NCBI RefSeq assembly: GCF_029167105.1
Contig: NZ_JARFML010000020.1
Coordinates: 83,632 to 147,631, forward strand
Source of the DNA: Bradyrhizobium yuanmingense
Lineage (GTDB): Bacteria > Pseudomonadota > Alphaproteobacteria > Rhizobiales > Xanthobacteraceae
Length of the DNA stretch: 64,000 nt
Direction of reading: 5' to 3'
Positions 42,662 through 52,401 of this stretch are shown in pieces; the stretch's first letter is position 1; every line of letters begins with the position of its first letter. The notes under the pieces are model-generated. The model was not told where the DNA came from, did not search any database, and was given only the letters and a program-made list of their open reading frames with translations. The position numbers and the translations under genes were made by a program.

Positions 42662-44017
42662 TTATGATCCAACTTTCGTCTGTGAGCCAACTGATGCAAT
42701 CAGATCCTCGTACAGCGAGAACAACGCCGAGCCGTGGTCTTCAAGCGAGTATTCGTTCTCGATGATAGTCCGCGCGTTGCGCCCGAAGACCTCGCGACGA
42801 CCACGATCGATGAGAAGCGCTCCGATCCTTTCGGAGAGTTGGATTGCGTCGCCGGGGTCGCACAACAGACCTGTGGTCCCCTCCCTGACCAGCTCGGGAA
42901 TTCCACCAATGCGCGAAGCGACGATCGGCTTGCCATGTGCCATCGCTTCGAGGATCGAAAGCGGGCTATTTTCGTGCCAGATCGAGGGCACGACAATCAA
43001 CCCGGCCTGCCTGATTGTCCGCTGGAGATCGACGCCGGTGAGATGCCCTCTGAAATCCACCGCGGGGTATTGCCGCTTGAACTCGTCGAGAAGCGGTCCA
43101 GTGCCGGCGATCACCAGCGGCCAGGCGCCCCGAGAAGCCGCGTGAGCCTTGAGGAGATTCTCGACACCCTTCTCGGGCGAAAGGCGCCCAAAGTACAATG
43201 CGTATCCGTCATCGCCGATGGAGGCATCGATTCGCGATGCATCTATCCCGTTCGGAATATGAACAACCTTATCAGCGCCGAACCGACGAACGACGGCATC
43301 ATACATGAACCTGCTCGGCGCGATGAATTTTTCGACGCGATGGTAGCTTCCGAGCAGCGCGTGATAACGCGCCTCCGCCCAAAGCAGCGCGCTGCGTCCG
43401 AGAGATCCGTCCGCGCATCGGCGAGTGAGGATCGTCTCGAAGGCGCCGTCACCGCATCTCGCGCAGGGCTCTCCGCCGCTGAGCTGTGTATACACGGGAC
43501 AGACCGGCTTGTAGTCGTGAAGCGTGAGAGCGACCGGCACTCCCATTTCGGCCGCGGCAGTGATGATCGACGGAGTGAGCTGGTGATAGATGTTATGACA
43601 GTGCAATATGTCCGGCTTCTCATCGCGGATGAGACGCGTAATGTTTGAAACGGCTTCGGACGAATGAATGAAGGACAATGCCGATCTAAGCTTCTCACGC
43701 CTGGATGATGCGCGGTACGACTTCTGCGATACGAAGTACGATTGAAAACATGACGGAATGTTTCGATCGTCATGCATGGAGAATTCGACGACGTCGACAT
43801 TCCGCCGCCGCATCAAATCCATCTCGTCGAACATGACGACTTCGGAGCCGCCGTTCCGAAAGAAAAACTTGTTCGCAAATAGCACCTTCAGAGCACGCCG
43901 GTGCGGTGCTCCGAGCCGTTCCCGTTGGGAAAGAATGGCATCTCGTTCCGGAGCCGACCTCGAACCCGCCACCGGAACGGCGACATCTTCGCTGCAATCG
44001 TAGGCGGGCCCCGTCAT
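42662..44017 (-). CDS. GT4-family glycosyltransferase
   Basis: 451 residues: a ~43-residue Arg/Ala/Ser-rich N-terminal extension, then LKVLFANKFFFRNGGSEVVMFDEMD, an acceptor part with LHCHNIYHQLTPSII, a Cys-containing CARCGDGAF loop, and the donor half with ALYFGRLSPEKGVENLL, VVPSIWHENSPLSILEAMAHG. The Cys loop is uncommon for GT4. It starts the three-gene unit and is divergent from the ABC transporter. The extension may be non-coding; a start inside the core is possible. Confidence 0.85.
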   Translation of the reverse strand: MTGPAYDCSEDVAVPVAGSRSAPERDAILSQRERLGAPHRRALKVLFANKFFFRNGGSEVVMFDEMDLMRRRNVDVVEFSMHDDRNIPSCFQSYFVSQKSYRASSRREKLRSALSFIHSSEAVSNITRLIRDEKPDILHCHNIYHQLTPSIITAAAEMGVPVALTLHDYKPVCPVYTQLSGGEPCARCGDGAFETILTRRCADGSLGRSALLWAEARYHALLGSYHRVEKFIAPSRFMYDAVVRRFGADKVVHIPNGIDASRIDASIGDDGYALYFGRLSPEKGVENLLKAHAASRGAWPLVIAGTGPLLDEFKRQYPAVDFRGHLTGVDLQRTIRQAGLIVVPSIWHENSPLSILEAMAHGKPIVASRIGGIPELVREGTTGLLCDPGDAIQLSERIGALLIDRGRREVFGRNARTIIENEYSLEDHGSALFSLYEDLIASVGSQTKVGS

Positions 44018-44373
44018 TGGCGCAGCCCCAACCTGGAGATCGGAAAAGCCTGCACTGCGAAGCCAGCAATGATGCCGTCACAGTCGCTTTCGGTCGAGCC
44101 GTGCAAGGCTGATATCGTCGCAACCACAACCATCATCGGATGATAGGCGGCCGCCATGCGTCGGTATTGACGGCCGTCAACTTGCCACCGGGGCGTGACC
44201 TAAGATGGGCTCGCTGGCCCCATTCGAGCCGGAATGCAGCTCCATTCGCCGGATACCGGGGATCCATCAAGGACACGCCAGGGCGCCCAAACGACACATT
44301 TTCATGTTCATGCTCGGTGAAAACTGCAACGGAATTGCCGAGTCGCAACTGCTCGACGCAACGCGGAACGAGA
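44018..44373. other. Divergent intergenic region
   Basis: Between the GT4 and the ABC transporter genes, so it should hold both promoters. The transporter frame is open further upstream to 44140 but without secretion-domain character. No clear operator was seen. Confidence 0.4.
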
Positions 44374-46515
44374 ATGCCCGAGCACCTTGAGCCAACTGGC
44401 GCACCCCCCGATCAAGGGTTGATTGCGTTGGTTATGATGCTCCGGTTCAACGGCTTTGCCATAGATCCTGAGCGCATCCGTCATCAGTTCGGGACTATCA
44501 TCCGGGTCGCCGAGATTCTCCGCTGCGCCAGGGAACTCGGGCTGAAGGCTCGTGTCGTCAGAACCAATTGGTCAAAGCTACCCGCTCTCCCGATGCCGGC
44601 GCTCGCCATCCTTCGAGGGGACCAGTTTCTCATCTTCGGAAAGGCCACCGATGAACGGGTGATTGCGCTCGAGCCTGGTCGGCCGCAGCCGGTCGCCATC
44701 TCTCGAATGGAACTTGAAGCCGTTTGGGACGGCGCGGTCATCCTGATGACACGCCGAGCTTCTCTTTCCGATCTGGCACGCCGATTCGACATCACGTGGT
44801 TCCTCGGAGCCATTCGAAAATACCGGCGGCTACTGCTGGAGGTTCTCGCTGCCTCCTTCTGTCTCCAGCTGTTTGCCCTGATTTCTCCACTCATCTTTCA
44901 GGTCGTCATTGACAAGGTCCTGGTGCATCGCAGCATGAGCACGCTGGATGTGCTTGCGATCGGCCTCGTAGCGACCGCCGTTTTTGAAACGATCCTTGGA
45001 ATTCTACGCACATACCTCTTCTCGCACACCACCAATCGGATCGATGTCGAGCTCGGCGCCCGGCTGTTCCGTCACCTGCTGGCACTGCCGATCGGCTACT
45101 TTCAAGCTCGGCGGGTAGGTGACTCCGTCGCGAGGGTCAGGGAACTCGAGAACATCCGCAATTTCTTGACGAGTTCGGCCCTGACACTGGTTATCGACCT
45201 CTCGTTCTCGGTCGTCTTCATTGCAGTGCTGTTCTTCTACTCACCAACCCTCACCTGGATCGTTCTCGCATCGCTTCCGATTTATGTCGCGATTTCGGCC
45301 GGAGCGACCCCTCTGTTTCAGCAACGGCTCGACGAGAAATTTCAGCTAGGGGCGGAGAACCAGGCTTTTCTTGTTGAGAGTGTGACCGCTATGGAAACGC
45401 TCAAGGCGATGGCCGTCGAGCCTCAAATGCAACGCCGCTGGGAGCAACAGCTCGCAGGATATGTGACAGCCAGCTTTCGCGTCATCAGCCTGGCGAACGT
45501 GTCGAGCCAATCAGTCCAACTCGTCAACAAGCTGGTCGCCGTCGCCATCCTCTATTTCGGCGCGCGCTTTGTCATGGCCGGCGATCTGACTGTCGGCGAG
45601 CTCGTCGCCTTCAATCTGATCTCCGGCCGCATCAGTGCTCCGGTCCTGCGCGTAGCGCAAACCTGGCAGGACTTCCACCAGGCCAGGCTCTCGATCGCGC
45701 GCCTCGGCGACATCCTGAATACAGAGCCGGAGCCTGTTTACAGCCCCGGCAAGATGTCGCTAGCGACCATCCGGGGCGAAATTTCTTTTGAACATGTCAC
45801 ATTCCGTTACCGCATCGACGGACCCGAGATCCTTCGAGACGTGCAGCTGCACGTTCCCGCAAAGCAGGTCATTGGAATAGTGGGCTCCTCGGGATCTGGG
45901 AAGAGCACCTTGGCCAAGCTGGTGCAGCGGCTATATGTGCCGGAGCGAGGCCGGGTCCTGGTCGACGGAATCGACGTGACACAGGTCGACCCTGCTTGGC
46001 TGCGACGACAGATCGGCGTGGTTCTCCAGGACAGCGTGCTCTTCAACTGCTCGATCCGGGACAATATCGCCTTCGCAGACCCCGGGACGTCAACGGAACG
46101 GGTGGTTGAAGCGGCCACGATGGCCGGTGCCCACAATTTCATTTTGCAGCTCCCGAACGGGTACGACACAATAGTGGGCGAGCGCGGGAGCAGCCTCTCC
46201 GGCGGACAGCGTCAGCGCATTGCGATTGCCCGCGCGCTGGTAACCGATCCCCGGATCTTGATCTTCGACGAGGCGACCAGCGCACTCGATTACGAGAGTG
46301 AGCACATCGTTCAACAGAACATGGCGAAAATCGTGCAAGGCCGTACCGTTCTGATCATTGCGCACCGGCTATCTGCCTTACGAATGGCCGATCGGATCAT
46401 CACGATCGAAGAGGGTCGCCTGGTCGAGGATGGCTCTCATCAGGAGCTGATCAAACGCGGAGGGCGCTATTCGAAGCTCTTCCGCCTCCAAGCAGGATTC
46501 CATGACCTTGCGTAA
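44374..46515 (+). CDS. Type I secretion ABC transporter with C39-like domain (HlyB/CyaB type)
   Basis: 713 residues from ATG 44374. Residues ~10-130 form a C39-like domain in which the catalytic Cys is Gln14 (PDQGLIALVMM), so it binds but does not cut cargo. Six membrane helices follow, then the ATPase: Walker A GSSGSGKST, signature LSGGQ, Walker B RILIFDEATSALD, H-loop IIAHRLS. It matches the HlyB-type inner-membrane part of type I secretion and is followed by its HlyD-like partner. The outer-membrane TolC part is not in the window. Likely cargo is the signal-less repeat protein at 59.9 kb. Confidence 0.9.
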   Translation: MPEHLEPTGAPPDQGLIALVMMLRFNGFAIDPERIRHQFGTIIRVAEILRCARELGLKARVVRTNWSKLPALPMPALAILRGDQFLIFGKATDERVIALEPGRPQPVAISRMELEAVWDGAVILMTRRASLSDLARRFDITWFLGAIRKYRRLLLEVLAASFCLQLFALISPLIFQVVIDKVLVHRSMSTLDVLAIGLVATAVFETILGILRTYLFSHTTNRIDVELGARLFRHLLALPIGYFQARRVGDSVARVRELENIRNFLTSSALTLVIDLSFSVVFIAVLFFYSPTLTWIVLASLPIYVAISAGATPLFQQRLDEKFQLGAENQAFLVESVTAMETLKAMAVEPQMQRRWEQQLAGYVTASFRVISLANVSSQSVQLVNKLVAVAILYFGARFVMAGDLTVGELVAFNLISGRISAPVLRVAQTWQDFHQARLSIARLGDILNTEPEPVYSPGKMSLATIRGEISFEHVTFRYRIDGPEILRDVQLHVPAKQVIGIVGSSGSGKSTLAKLVQRLYVPERGRVLVDGIDVTQVDPAWLRRQIGVVLQDSVLFNCSIRDNIAFADPGTSTERVVEAATMAGAHNFILQLPNGYDTIVGERGSSLSGGQRQRIAIARALVTDPRILIFDEATSALDYESEHIVQQNMAKIVQGRTVLIIAHRLSALRMADRIITIEEGRLVEDGSHQELIKRGGRYSKLFRLQAGFHDLA

Positions 46516-46584
46516 TCTTCTTTTCGCCTGCGGCGATACGAACGGACGACACGGTCGCGCTCGCGCCGGCATTGATGAGGCCGA

Positions 46585-48612
46585 ATGAAACCGACAACTG
46601 CATCGACGATCGACGATCCCGGGCTGTTTGTGCTCGACCTGCTGCTCCGATTGCGCGGTGTTGACAGCAGCCTCGATCACATTCGCCAGCGGTTCGGTTT
46701 CACGCCGATCGATGTCCCGGAAATGCTCGCCTATGCGAAGGAGCTCCATCTTTACTCCCGCTGCGTGCAGACCGATTGGGGCAGGCTTTCAGCGTCGGCC
46801 CTGCCCGGCATCCTGCCGATTCGCGGTGGGAGCTTTCTCCTGCTCGGAAAGATACATGGCCACGAGGCCGTGGTGATGTCCTCGGGCGCCGAAAGGCCAT
46901 CCATCATTTCAAGACACGATCTCGAGTCCAATTGGGACGGACGACTGGTCGTGATCACCCGACGACGCGCCATCACCGATTGGTTTCTCCCGCGATCCGG
47001 CCTGGAATTCCTTCGTCGTTCAAGAGAGCGCTTCCTGCTCGTGGGGACAAGGCTGGCGGTGGTGTTTTCGTCCCTCGTCAGTCGCGCGCCTGCAATGTCC
47101 AAACCGCAGGCAGCGGCGCCGGCGCGACCGCCTCAGAACGCTAACAGCGGGAATGCCGTCATTGTTTTCGCCGATCATGCCCGCAAGTTGGGACGCGCCG
47201 TTGCTGGGCTAACGCCGTCCCGCGGCGCTCATCCCAGCGAGGCGCTCGCTTTCCTCCCCGCGGCGATCGAAATCGTCGAGACTCCCCCCTCGCCAGTGGG
47301 ACGCTCGATCGTCGTCAGCATAACAGCGGGTTTCGCTTTCGCCCTGATCTGGGCCTGCATCGGAACCATCGACATCGTCGCGGTCGCTCCTGGCAAGATC
47401 ATCCCTAGCGGTCGCACCAAGACCATCCAGCCCTTCGAGACCGCGGTCGTCCGTGCAATTCACGTTCAAGATGGTCAGTCCGTCAGAGCCGGTGATCGCC
47501 TGATTGATCTGGATGCAACCATGTCCGCGGCAGAGCTGAACCGTCTCAAGAGCGATCTGCTGAGCTCGCAGCTCGATGTCGCCCGCCTGAGGGCGTTACT
47601 GTCTAACAAATCCGACCCCGCCTCGGCCTTCCGCCCGCCACCGGCCGCCACTCCCGACCTGATCGAGCTGCATCGTCGTTTTCTCGCCAGCCAAACCGCC
47701 GAGCAGGCCACGAAACTCGCTGCAATCGACCGCCAGATCTCGCAAAGGGAAGCCGAACGAGCCACCTCGAAAGCGTCGATCGACAAACTGAAGGCTACGA
47801 TCGGCCCGCTGCAGCAGCGCGTCGAGATACGCGAGCAGCTGTACCAGAAGGAACTTGGATCCAAATTGCAGTATTTGGCAGACTACCAGGAGCTTGTCGG
47901 CCAACGGCAGGAAATACTCGTTCAGCAGAGCCGCTTCAGCGAAGCCGATGCGGCCATCGCGGTCCTGGCGGAGACCCGCAACAAGACCGTGGCCGAGTAC
48001 GAACGTACCTTGTTCGAGGAGCTCGTAAAGGCGGAGCAGAAAACCGCCGGCCTCAGTCAGGACGTCATCAAGGCCGAGCGACACACCGGCCTGCAAAACC
48101 TCACGGCGCCAATCGACGGCGTTGTACAGCAGCTCGCCGTCCACACGGTTGGAGGTGTCGTCACGCCCGCGCAACCAATCATGATGATCGTTCCGCTCGA
48201 GAGCAATCTCGAGGTCGAAGCCATGATCTCAAATCAGGATATCGGCTTCGTCGAGGCGGGCCAGGACGCAGCGATCAAGATCGATACCTTCAACTTTACC
48301 CGGTACGGCCTGATACAGGGCAAGGTCATCAACATCTCCCAGGATGCCATTCCCCGCAACAAACCGCTGGAAAACAACAATGCGAAGTCGCTGGGCATGG
48401 GGACGGCCAGCAGCGAGCCGCACGGGCAAGAGCTGGTCTATTCTGCACGCGTGTCACTCGACCGCAACTACATGATCGTCGAGAACAAGCGCGTCGGCCT
48501 TTCTCCCGGCATGGCCGCCACCGTCGAGATTAAGTCCGGCTCACGCAGCATCATCAGCTATCTCTTGTCGCCGATCATGCGGTACAAGCAGGAAAGTTTG
48601 CGGGAGCGATAG
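46585..48612 (+). CDS. HlyD-type adaptor with N-terminal C39-like domain
   Basis: 675 residues, long for HlyD (~430-480). Residues 8-127 resemble the C39-like domain of the upstream transporter: DDPGLFVLDLLLRLRG replaces the catalytic Cys by Pro12, and both proteins share the pattern ISR..LE..WDG.....TRR. Residues 128-165 look like the linker and start of the transporter's first helix. After an Ala/Pro linker comes a normal adaptor: membrane helix ~241-262, SGRTKTIQPFETAVVRAI, two coiled-coil arms (~300-500) and the barrel end. GAGG precedes the ATG; it begins 69 bases past the transporter stop. The fusion probably arose by duplicating the transporter 5' end. Confidence 0.85.
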   Translation: MKPTTASTIDDPGLFVLDLLLRLRGVDSSLDHIRQRFGFTPIDVPEMLAYAKELHLYSRCVQTDWGRLSASALPGILPIRGGSFLLLGKIHGHEAVVMSSGAERPSIISRHDLESNWDGRLVVITRRRAITDWFLPRSGLEFLRRSRERFLLVGTRLAVVFSSLVSRAPAMSKPQAAAPARPPQNANSGNAVIVFADHARKLGRAVAGLTPSRGAHPSEALAFLPAAIEIVETPPSPVGRSIVVSITAGFAFALIWACIGTIDIVAVAPGKIIPSGRTKTIQPFETAVVRAIHVQDGQSVRAGDRLIDLDATMSAAELNRLKSDLLSSQLDVARLRALLSNKSDPASAFRPPPAATPDLIELHRRFLASQTAEQATKLAAIDRQISQREAERATSKASIDKLKATIGPLQQRVEIREQLYQKELGSKLQYLADYQELVGQRQEILVQQSRFSEADAAIAVLAETRNKTVAEYERTLFEELVKAEQKTAGLSQDVIKAERHTGLQNLTAPIDGVVQQLAVHTVGGVVTPAQPIMMIVPLESNLEVEAMISNQDIGFVEAGQDAAIKIDTFNFTRYGLIQGKVINISQDAIPRNKPLENNNAKSLGMGTASSEPHGQELVYSARVSLDRNYMIVENKRVGLSPGMAATVEIKSGSRSIISYLLSPIMRYKQESLRER

Positions 48613-48833
48613 CGAGCCAGCCGCAGTCCAAAGCTGCCCGGCTTGCTACCAATGACGTTCTGCAGATGTAGAGGTGCGGGAGTCGATCGGTGATCCCCAA
48701 CCGCGAGCAAGACGGCTCTCGCCGACCCCACAGAGCCCACCGATGGCCTTCACCAGGGCCTCCAGTCCATCCAGCTGGGATTCGACCGTCTCGGATCCTG
48801 TCGGCGCGCAAATTGCGGTCCAACAGGACCACG

Positions 48834-50195
48834 CTAGTTCTTAGGGCGCGGCTCGATTTGCTGGATGAGATCAGCCGCGCTCAGCCCAGCCGCGGCCTCC
48901 TTTATTGTCCCCCAAGGCAATTTGGATCGTTCGGCGATATCGAGGAGTGAATGATTCCCGTCCGACATATTCAGGACCCATAGTAGCGCCATCTGGAAGT
49001 CCCCGGCCGCGAGCCCGCCCAGTCCGCGGTAGAGGCCATAATTGCCCAATTTTGGTTCGCAAAACGGCTTTTCGTTGCGAAAGAAGGCGTTGTTCTCGAT
49101 GATGTCGATAGCTGCAATCGCCTTTGTCAGGGTATCGTACAACGCAGCAGGACGAACAAAGTCCAGATCGTCGGCCGAACTGTGATACTCCGCGAACTTG
49201 CCGAAGGGCGTTCGCATTACGGTCCCGATCGGGAGGTCGAAGCCGGGCGAGCAATATTGCCGCTCGTCGTAACCATAAGGTGAAAACTCCTGCACTTCGT
49301 GTGGTTCGCCGCTCTGCTCAAGCACGTAAGACCAGGCGCGATCGATCTCCGCGTTGCCGCGGCGGCTTTTCTTATAGGTCATCGCCCCCGCGTCGCCGAC
49401 GCAGGTCAACACAAATCCATGTTTTACGCGACCAACGTGCGCCTCGTTGAGCGCCAACCAAGTAATCGCTCCGATCGTGCCGGGAACGAACACGAAGCGA
49501 TAAGTGTACCTGTGATCCAACTTCCGCAGGTGCTGGGCGAGCGCAGTAGCTACCGCGATTCCGGACAGGTTGTCATTGCAGAGCGACGGATGACAGATAT
49601 GGCAGGAGATGAGCACCTCCTCCGAAGTCCGACCAAGCAGTCTCAGATCCCCGTAAGTCAGATGCCCCGGAGCGAGATCCGCATCGATGCAGATCTCGTA
49701 GTCGTCCTCCCGCATCGCCAATAGTTGATTGTGCGAAAGGCAGAAGCCCCAGGTCTGCTTGTAATAGCTGGTCCGATAGGGGATCCAGTCCGGCTTGTCC
49801 GTATCCCAATAGAGGTGCGGCTTGAGCTCCTCAAGCGTCATCCGCGCCCTCACCGGCATGCTGTAGCCGAGAAGGTGCAGGTTCGACTTCTTGAAGTCGA
49901 TCACGCGTTCGCCTGCGCTGTTCTTGACGTACGCATCGCGCACGTTCCACTCCAGTGGAACGGTCCAATCGAATACTTGGAGGCCGGACGGGACTTCACA
50001 GGTGGTAAGCGGAATATGGTTTCGGATGAGATCGATCGTTCTTCGGACCCCATTCCCCGTTATGCTCCGGGCGATGGGATACATGCCTGCGATAAACTCG
50101 TGGAGCGCACGTCCGGTCTTGTCCGCCGACAGGTCGACGGCTGCGTCACTTTCCCTGAGATCCGCGAGGTCTGCATGCCCTGCTATATCGTCCAT
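48834..50195 (-). CDS. DUF4910 aminopeptidase-like protein with C-terminal winged helix
   Basis: 453 residues from ATG 50193-50195. The main part is a Zn-peptidase-like DUF4910 fold: LISCHICHPSLCNDNLSGIAVATALA carries a His and Asp in an M28-like arrangement, CVGDAGAMTYKKS and EYHSSADDLDFV contribute others. The last ~70 residues (NHSLLDIAERSKLPWGTIKEAAAGL) form a winged helix. DUF4910 genes usually sit in surface-polysaccharide loci and are thought to trim amino-acyl or acyl groups from glycans, but the reaction is unproved. It is third in the minus-strand unit after the methyltransferase. Confidence 0.8.
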   Translation of the reverse strand: MDDIAGHADLADLRESDAAVDLSADKTGRALHEFIAGMYPIARSITGNGVRRTIDLIRNHIPLTTCEVPSGLQVFDWTVPLEWNVRDAYVKNSAGERVIDFKKSNLHLLGYSMPVRARMTLEELKPHLYWDTDKPDWIPYRTSYYKQTWGFCLSHNQLLAMREDDYEICIDADLAPGHLTYGDLRLLGRTSEEVLISCHICHPSLCNDNLSGIAVATALAQHLRKLDHRYTYRFVFVPGTIGAITWLALNEAHVGRVKHGFVLTCVGDAGAMTYKKSRRGNAEIDRAWSYVLEQSGEPHEVQEFSPYGYDERQYCSPGFDLPIGTVMRTPFGKFAEYHSSADDLDFVRPAALYDTLTKAIAAIDIIENNAFFRNEKPFCEPKLGNYGLYRGLGGLAAGDFQMALLWVLNMSDGNHSLLDIAERSKLPWGTIKEAAAGLSAADLIQQIEPRPKN

Positions 50196-50224
50196 GTGTC
50201 CCCTCCCCCAGGATCCCGACTGAC

Positions 50225-51514
50225 TCAATCCACGATCCTGGGCTCGGGGATCGGCACCACGAACTGAGCGCCCCAGCTGCGGGCAAACGACAGCTGGCTG
50301 ACGATCTCCCGCTTCAGGTTCCAGGGCAGAATAAGTATGTAGTCCGGCTTCGTCACGTTGATGCGCTCGGGCTCGAAAATTGGAATGTGCGATCCCGGCA
50401 ACAACGACCCTTGCTTGTGCGGATTTCGGTCGACCGTATACTCAATGAGATCCGTAGTAATGCCGCAGTAGTTCAGGAGAGTATTTCCCTTTGCGGGAGC
50501 GCCGTAGCCGACGACGCGCTTGCCCTGTCGCTTTGCCTCCTCAAGGAACGAGAGAAGCTTTTGTCTGGTCTGCATAGCGCGCTCTTCGAACGAGTCATAG
50601 TAATCGAGATTGGCGTATCCGGCGTCGATTTCGCGACGTCTGAGGTCCACGACCCGATGGGAGATTGGATGCCATCCCTTGTTGGCGTGCTGAGCATAGA
50701 TTCGCAGCGAGCCACCATGGGTCGGCAATTCCTCGACGTCGAACAATGTCAAGCCATGTGCCGCGAAGATCTTTTCGACGGCTATGAACGAGAAGTAAGA
50801 AAAGTGCTCGTGATAGATCGTGTCGATCTGACATTCGTCAAACAGACGCATCAGATGGGGGAATTCCATCGTGATAACGCCGGCATCGGCGAGAAGAACG
50901 CTCATGCCTTTGACGAAGTCGTTCAAGTTCGGTACGTGAGCCAGGACGTTGTTTCCGATCAACAGATCTGCGCGCAGCCCCTCGCGTCGCAAGGTACGAG
51001 CCACACGCTCGCCGAAGAACTCCACACGGGTCGGAATGCCCTTCGCGCGCGCCACGGCGGCGACGTTCTGGGCCGGCTCGATGCCCAGAACCGGCACATC
51101 GGCTTCGACGAAATATTGCAGCAAATAGCCGTCGTTGCTCGCGATCTCGACGACCTTGCTGTTCGCTCCGATTCCGAACCTTTCGATGACTCGGGTGACG
51201 TAGGATTTGGCATGCTGCAGCCATGAATCGCTGTAGGACGAAAAGTAGGCATAGTCTCCGAAGATGTTCTCCGGCGCTTCCCATTCCTCGAGTTGGACCA
51301 GGAAACAATCTCCGCAAACGTAAGCCCGTAGCGGAAAGAAACGCTCGTCCTGCTTGGCCTTCTCATTCCGAAGATAGGAGTTCGCCAACGGAGACATTCC
51401 GAGATCGATGAAAACGCGCTCGAGGGGCGCGTTGCAGAAACGACAACAGCTCAACTCCATTGCATGCGCGGTTGGCGTTTTGACGTTAAGGGGGGATGCC
51501 GCTTCCTTCAGCAT
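50225..51514 (-). CDS. Sugar C-methyltransferase (Zn-finger plus SAM domain)
   Basis: 429 residues from ATG 51512-51514 (AGGAG upstream). N-terminal zinc motif C-x2-C ... C-x2-C (CCRFCNAPL, VCGDCFLVQ), SAM-binding VVEIASNDGYLLQYF and a C-terminal Rossmann domain (VVGYGAPAKGNTLL, YTVDRNP). This three-part form is shared by sugar C-methyltransferases such as those making mycarose-type sugars on nucleotide-bound 4-keto-deoxy sugars. The preceding RfbC epimerase fits the same pathway. A 63-codon extension upstream lacks support. Confidence 0.85.
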   Translation of the reverse strand: MLKEAASPLNVKTPTAHAMELSCCRFCNAPLERVFIDLGMSPLANSYLRNEKAKQDERFFPLRAYVCGDCFLVQLEEWEAPENIFGDYAYFSSYSDSWLQHAKSYVTRVIERFGIGANSKVVEIASNDGYLLQYFVEADVPVLGIEPAQNVAAVARAKGIPTRVEFFGERVARTLRREGLRADLLIGNNVLAHVPNLNDFVKGMSVLLADAGVITMEFPHLMRLFDECQIDTIYHEHFSYFSFIAVEKIFAAHGLTLFDVEELPTHGGSLRIYAQHANKGWHPISHRVVDLRRREIDAGYANLDYYDSFEERAMQTRQKLLSFLEEAKRQGKRVVGYGAPAKGNTLLNYCGITTDLIEYTVDRNPHKQGSLLPGSHIPIFEPERINVTKPDYILILPWNLKREIVSQLSFARSWGAQFVVPIPEPRIVD

Positions 51515-51630
51515 TCTCTGGCTCCTGCCGGTGGCAATCTGTGATGTCACCGAAAGGCTAGCGTTAGCCGAAACAGAGCTATTGACGGTCGTCAAGTCAC
51601 GTTCGCTTTTCGCGAACGCGGAGCCCTCAC

Positions 51631-52212
51631 CTACGACGTCCTGGAGGCGGCGACGTTCATGCGGGCCTTCAGCTCGTTCCCGATGTCGCTGTAGGGCTTC
51701 CATGTCCTGTCACGCTCCGAGAGCACACGCACCTCTGCCGGCCAGGAAATCCCGAGCGAAGGATCGTCATGCGGCAGCCCGCCTTCTGCGCCCGGCGTGT
51801 AATAGTTGCTGATGAGGTAGATCAGCTCCGTATCGTCAGTGAGCGTGACGAATCCATGCGCGAAGCGCTCCGGAATGTAGAGCCCGCGGCCATTGTCCGC
51901 GGAGAGGTTGACGGTGACGTGCCGCAAATAGGTTGGTGATTCCGGCCGCAGATCGACGATGACGTCGGCCACCGCCCCCTTGGTGCATCGGACATACTTG
52001 TTCTCGGCAACGGGCGGATACTGAAAATGCAGGCCGCGCAAGGTACCGCGCTTCGCGTTGTAACTGATACTTCCCTGCGCAACCACGGGCTTGAGACCGT
52101 GCGCGAGGAATGTGTCGGAGCAAAATACCCGAGCGAAGTATCCGCGGCTGTCCCGGTGCCTATCGATCTCCACCGTGTAGGCGCCGGCGAGGATTGTTTC
52201 GGAAAATGTCAT
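51631..52212 (-). CDS. rfbC: dTDP-4-dehydrorhamnose 3,5-epimerase
   Basis: 193 residues of the cupin-like RmlC fold: FCSDTFLAHGLK, LRGLHFQYPP with the catalytic His, VRCTKGAVADVIVDLR, YIPERFAHGFVTLTDDTELIYL with the Tyr. The enzyme epimerises 4-keto-6-deoxyhexoses at C3 and C5. Partners rfbA, rfbB and rfbD for dTDP-rhamnose are not nearby, while a cytidylyltransferase is, so the substrate may be CDP-linked; that is an inference. It is between the small membrane protein and the C-methyltransferase. Confidence 0.9.
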   Translation of the reverse strand: MTFSETILAGAYTVEIDRHRDSRGYFARVFCSDTFLAHGLKPVVAQGSISYNAKRGTLRGLHFQYPPVAENKYVRCTKGAVADVIVDLRPESPTYLRHVTVNLSADNGRGLYIPERFAHGFVTLTDDTELIYLISNYYTPGAEGGLPHDDPSLGISWPAEVRVLSERDRTWKPYSDIGNELKARMNVAASRTS

Positions 52213-52233
52213 GCGGCGGGCGAATGGGTTCAG

Positions 52234-52401
52234 CTACGATAGAAACACGATTCGGCAAAGCTTGACGGCAAGCCATAGCAGGACGAGATCCCACGCAACG
52301 ACGCTGACCAGCGCGACTGCTATGGCGAGGACGGGCCAGTCGAGGGTGACCCTGAACTGGGTTGCATAGGTTGCGGTCCTGACTTGATCCAATTCAGACA
52401 T
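52234..52401 (-). CDS. 55-residue membrane protein ahead of rfbC
   Basis: ATG at 52399-52401, stop at 52234-52236. Residues ~21-48 form a long hydrophobic helix (WPVLAIAVALVSVVAWDLV) with a polar N-terminal part and a short basic end. It is below usual size limits. The ribosome site is weak, but the helix and its place 21 bases before rfbC support a real gene. Function unknown; a small assembly or anchoring subunit of the sugar pathway is possible. Confidence 0.5.
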   Translation of the reverse strand: MSELDQVRTATYATQFRVTLDWPVLAIAVALVSVVAWDLVLLWLAVKLCRIVFLS

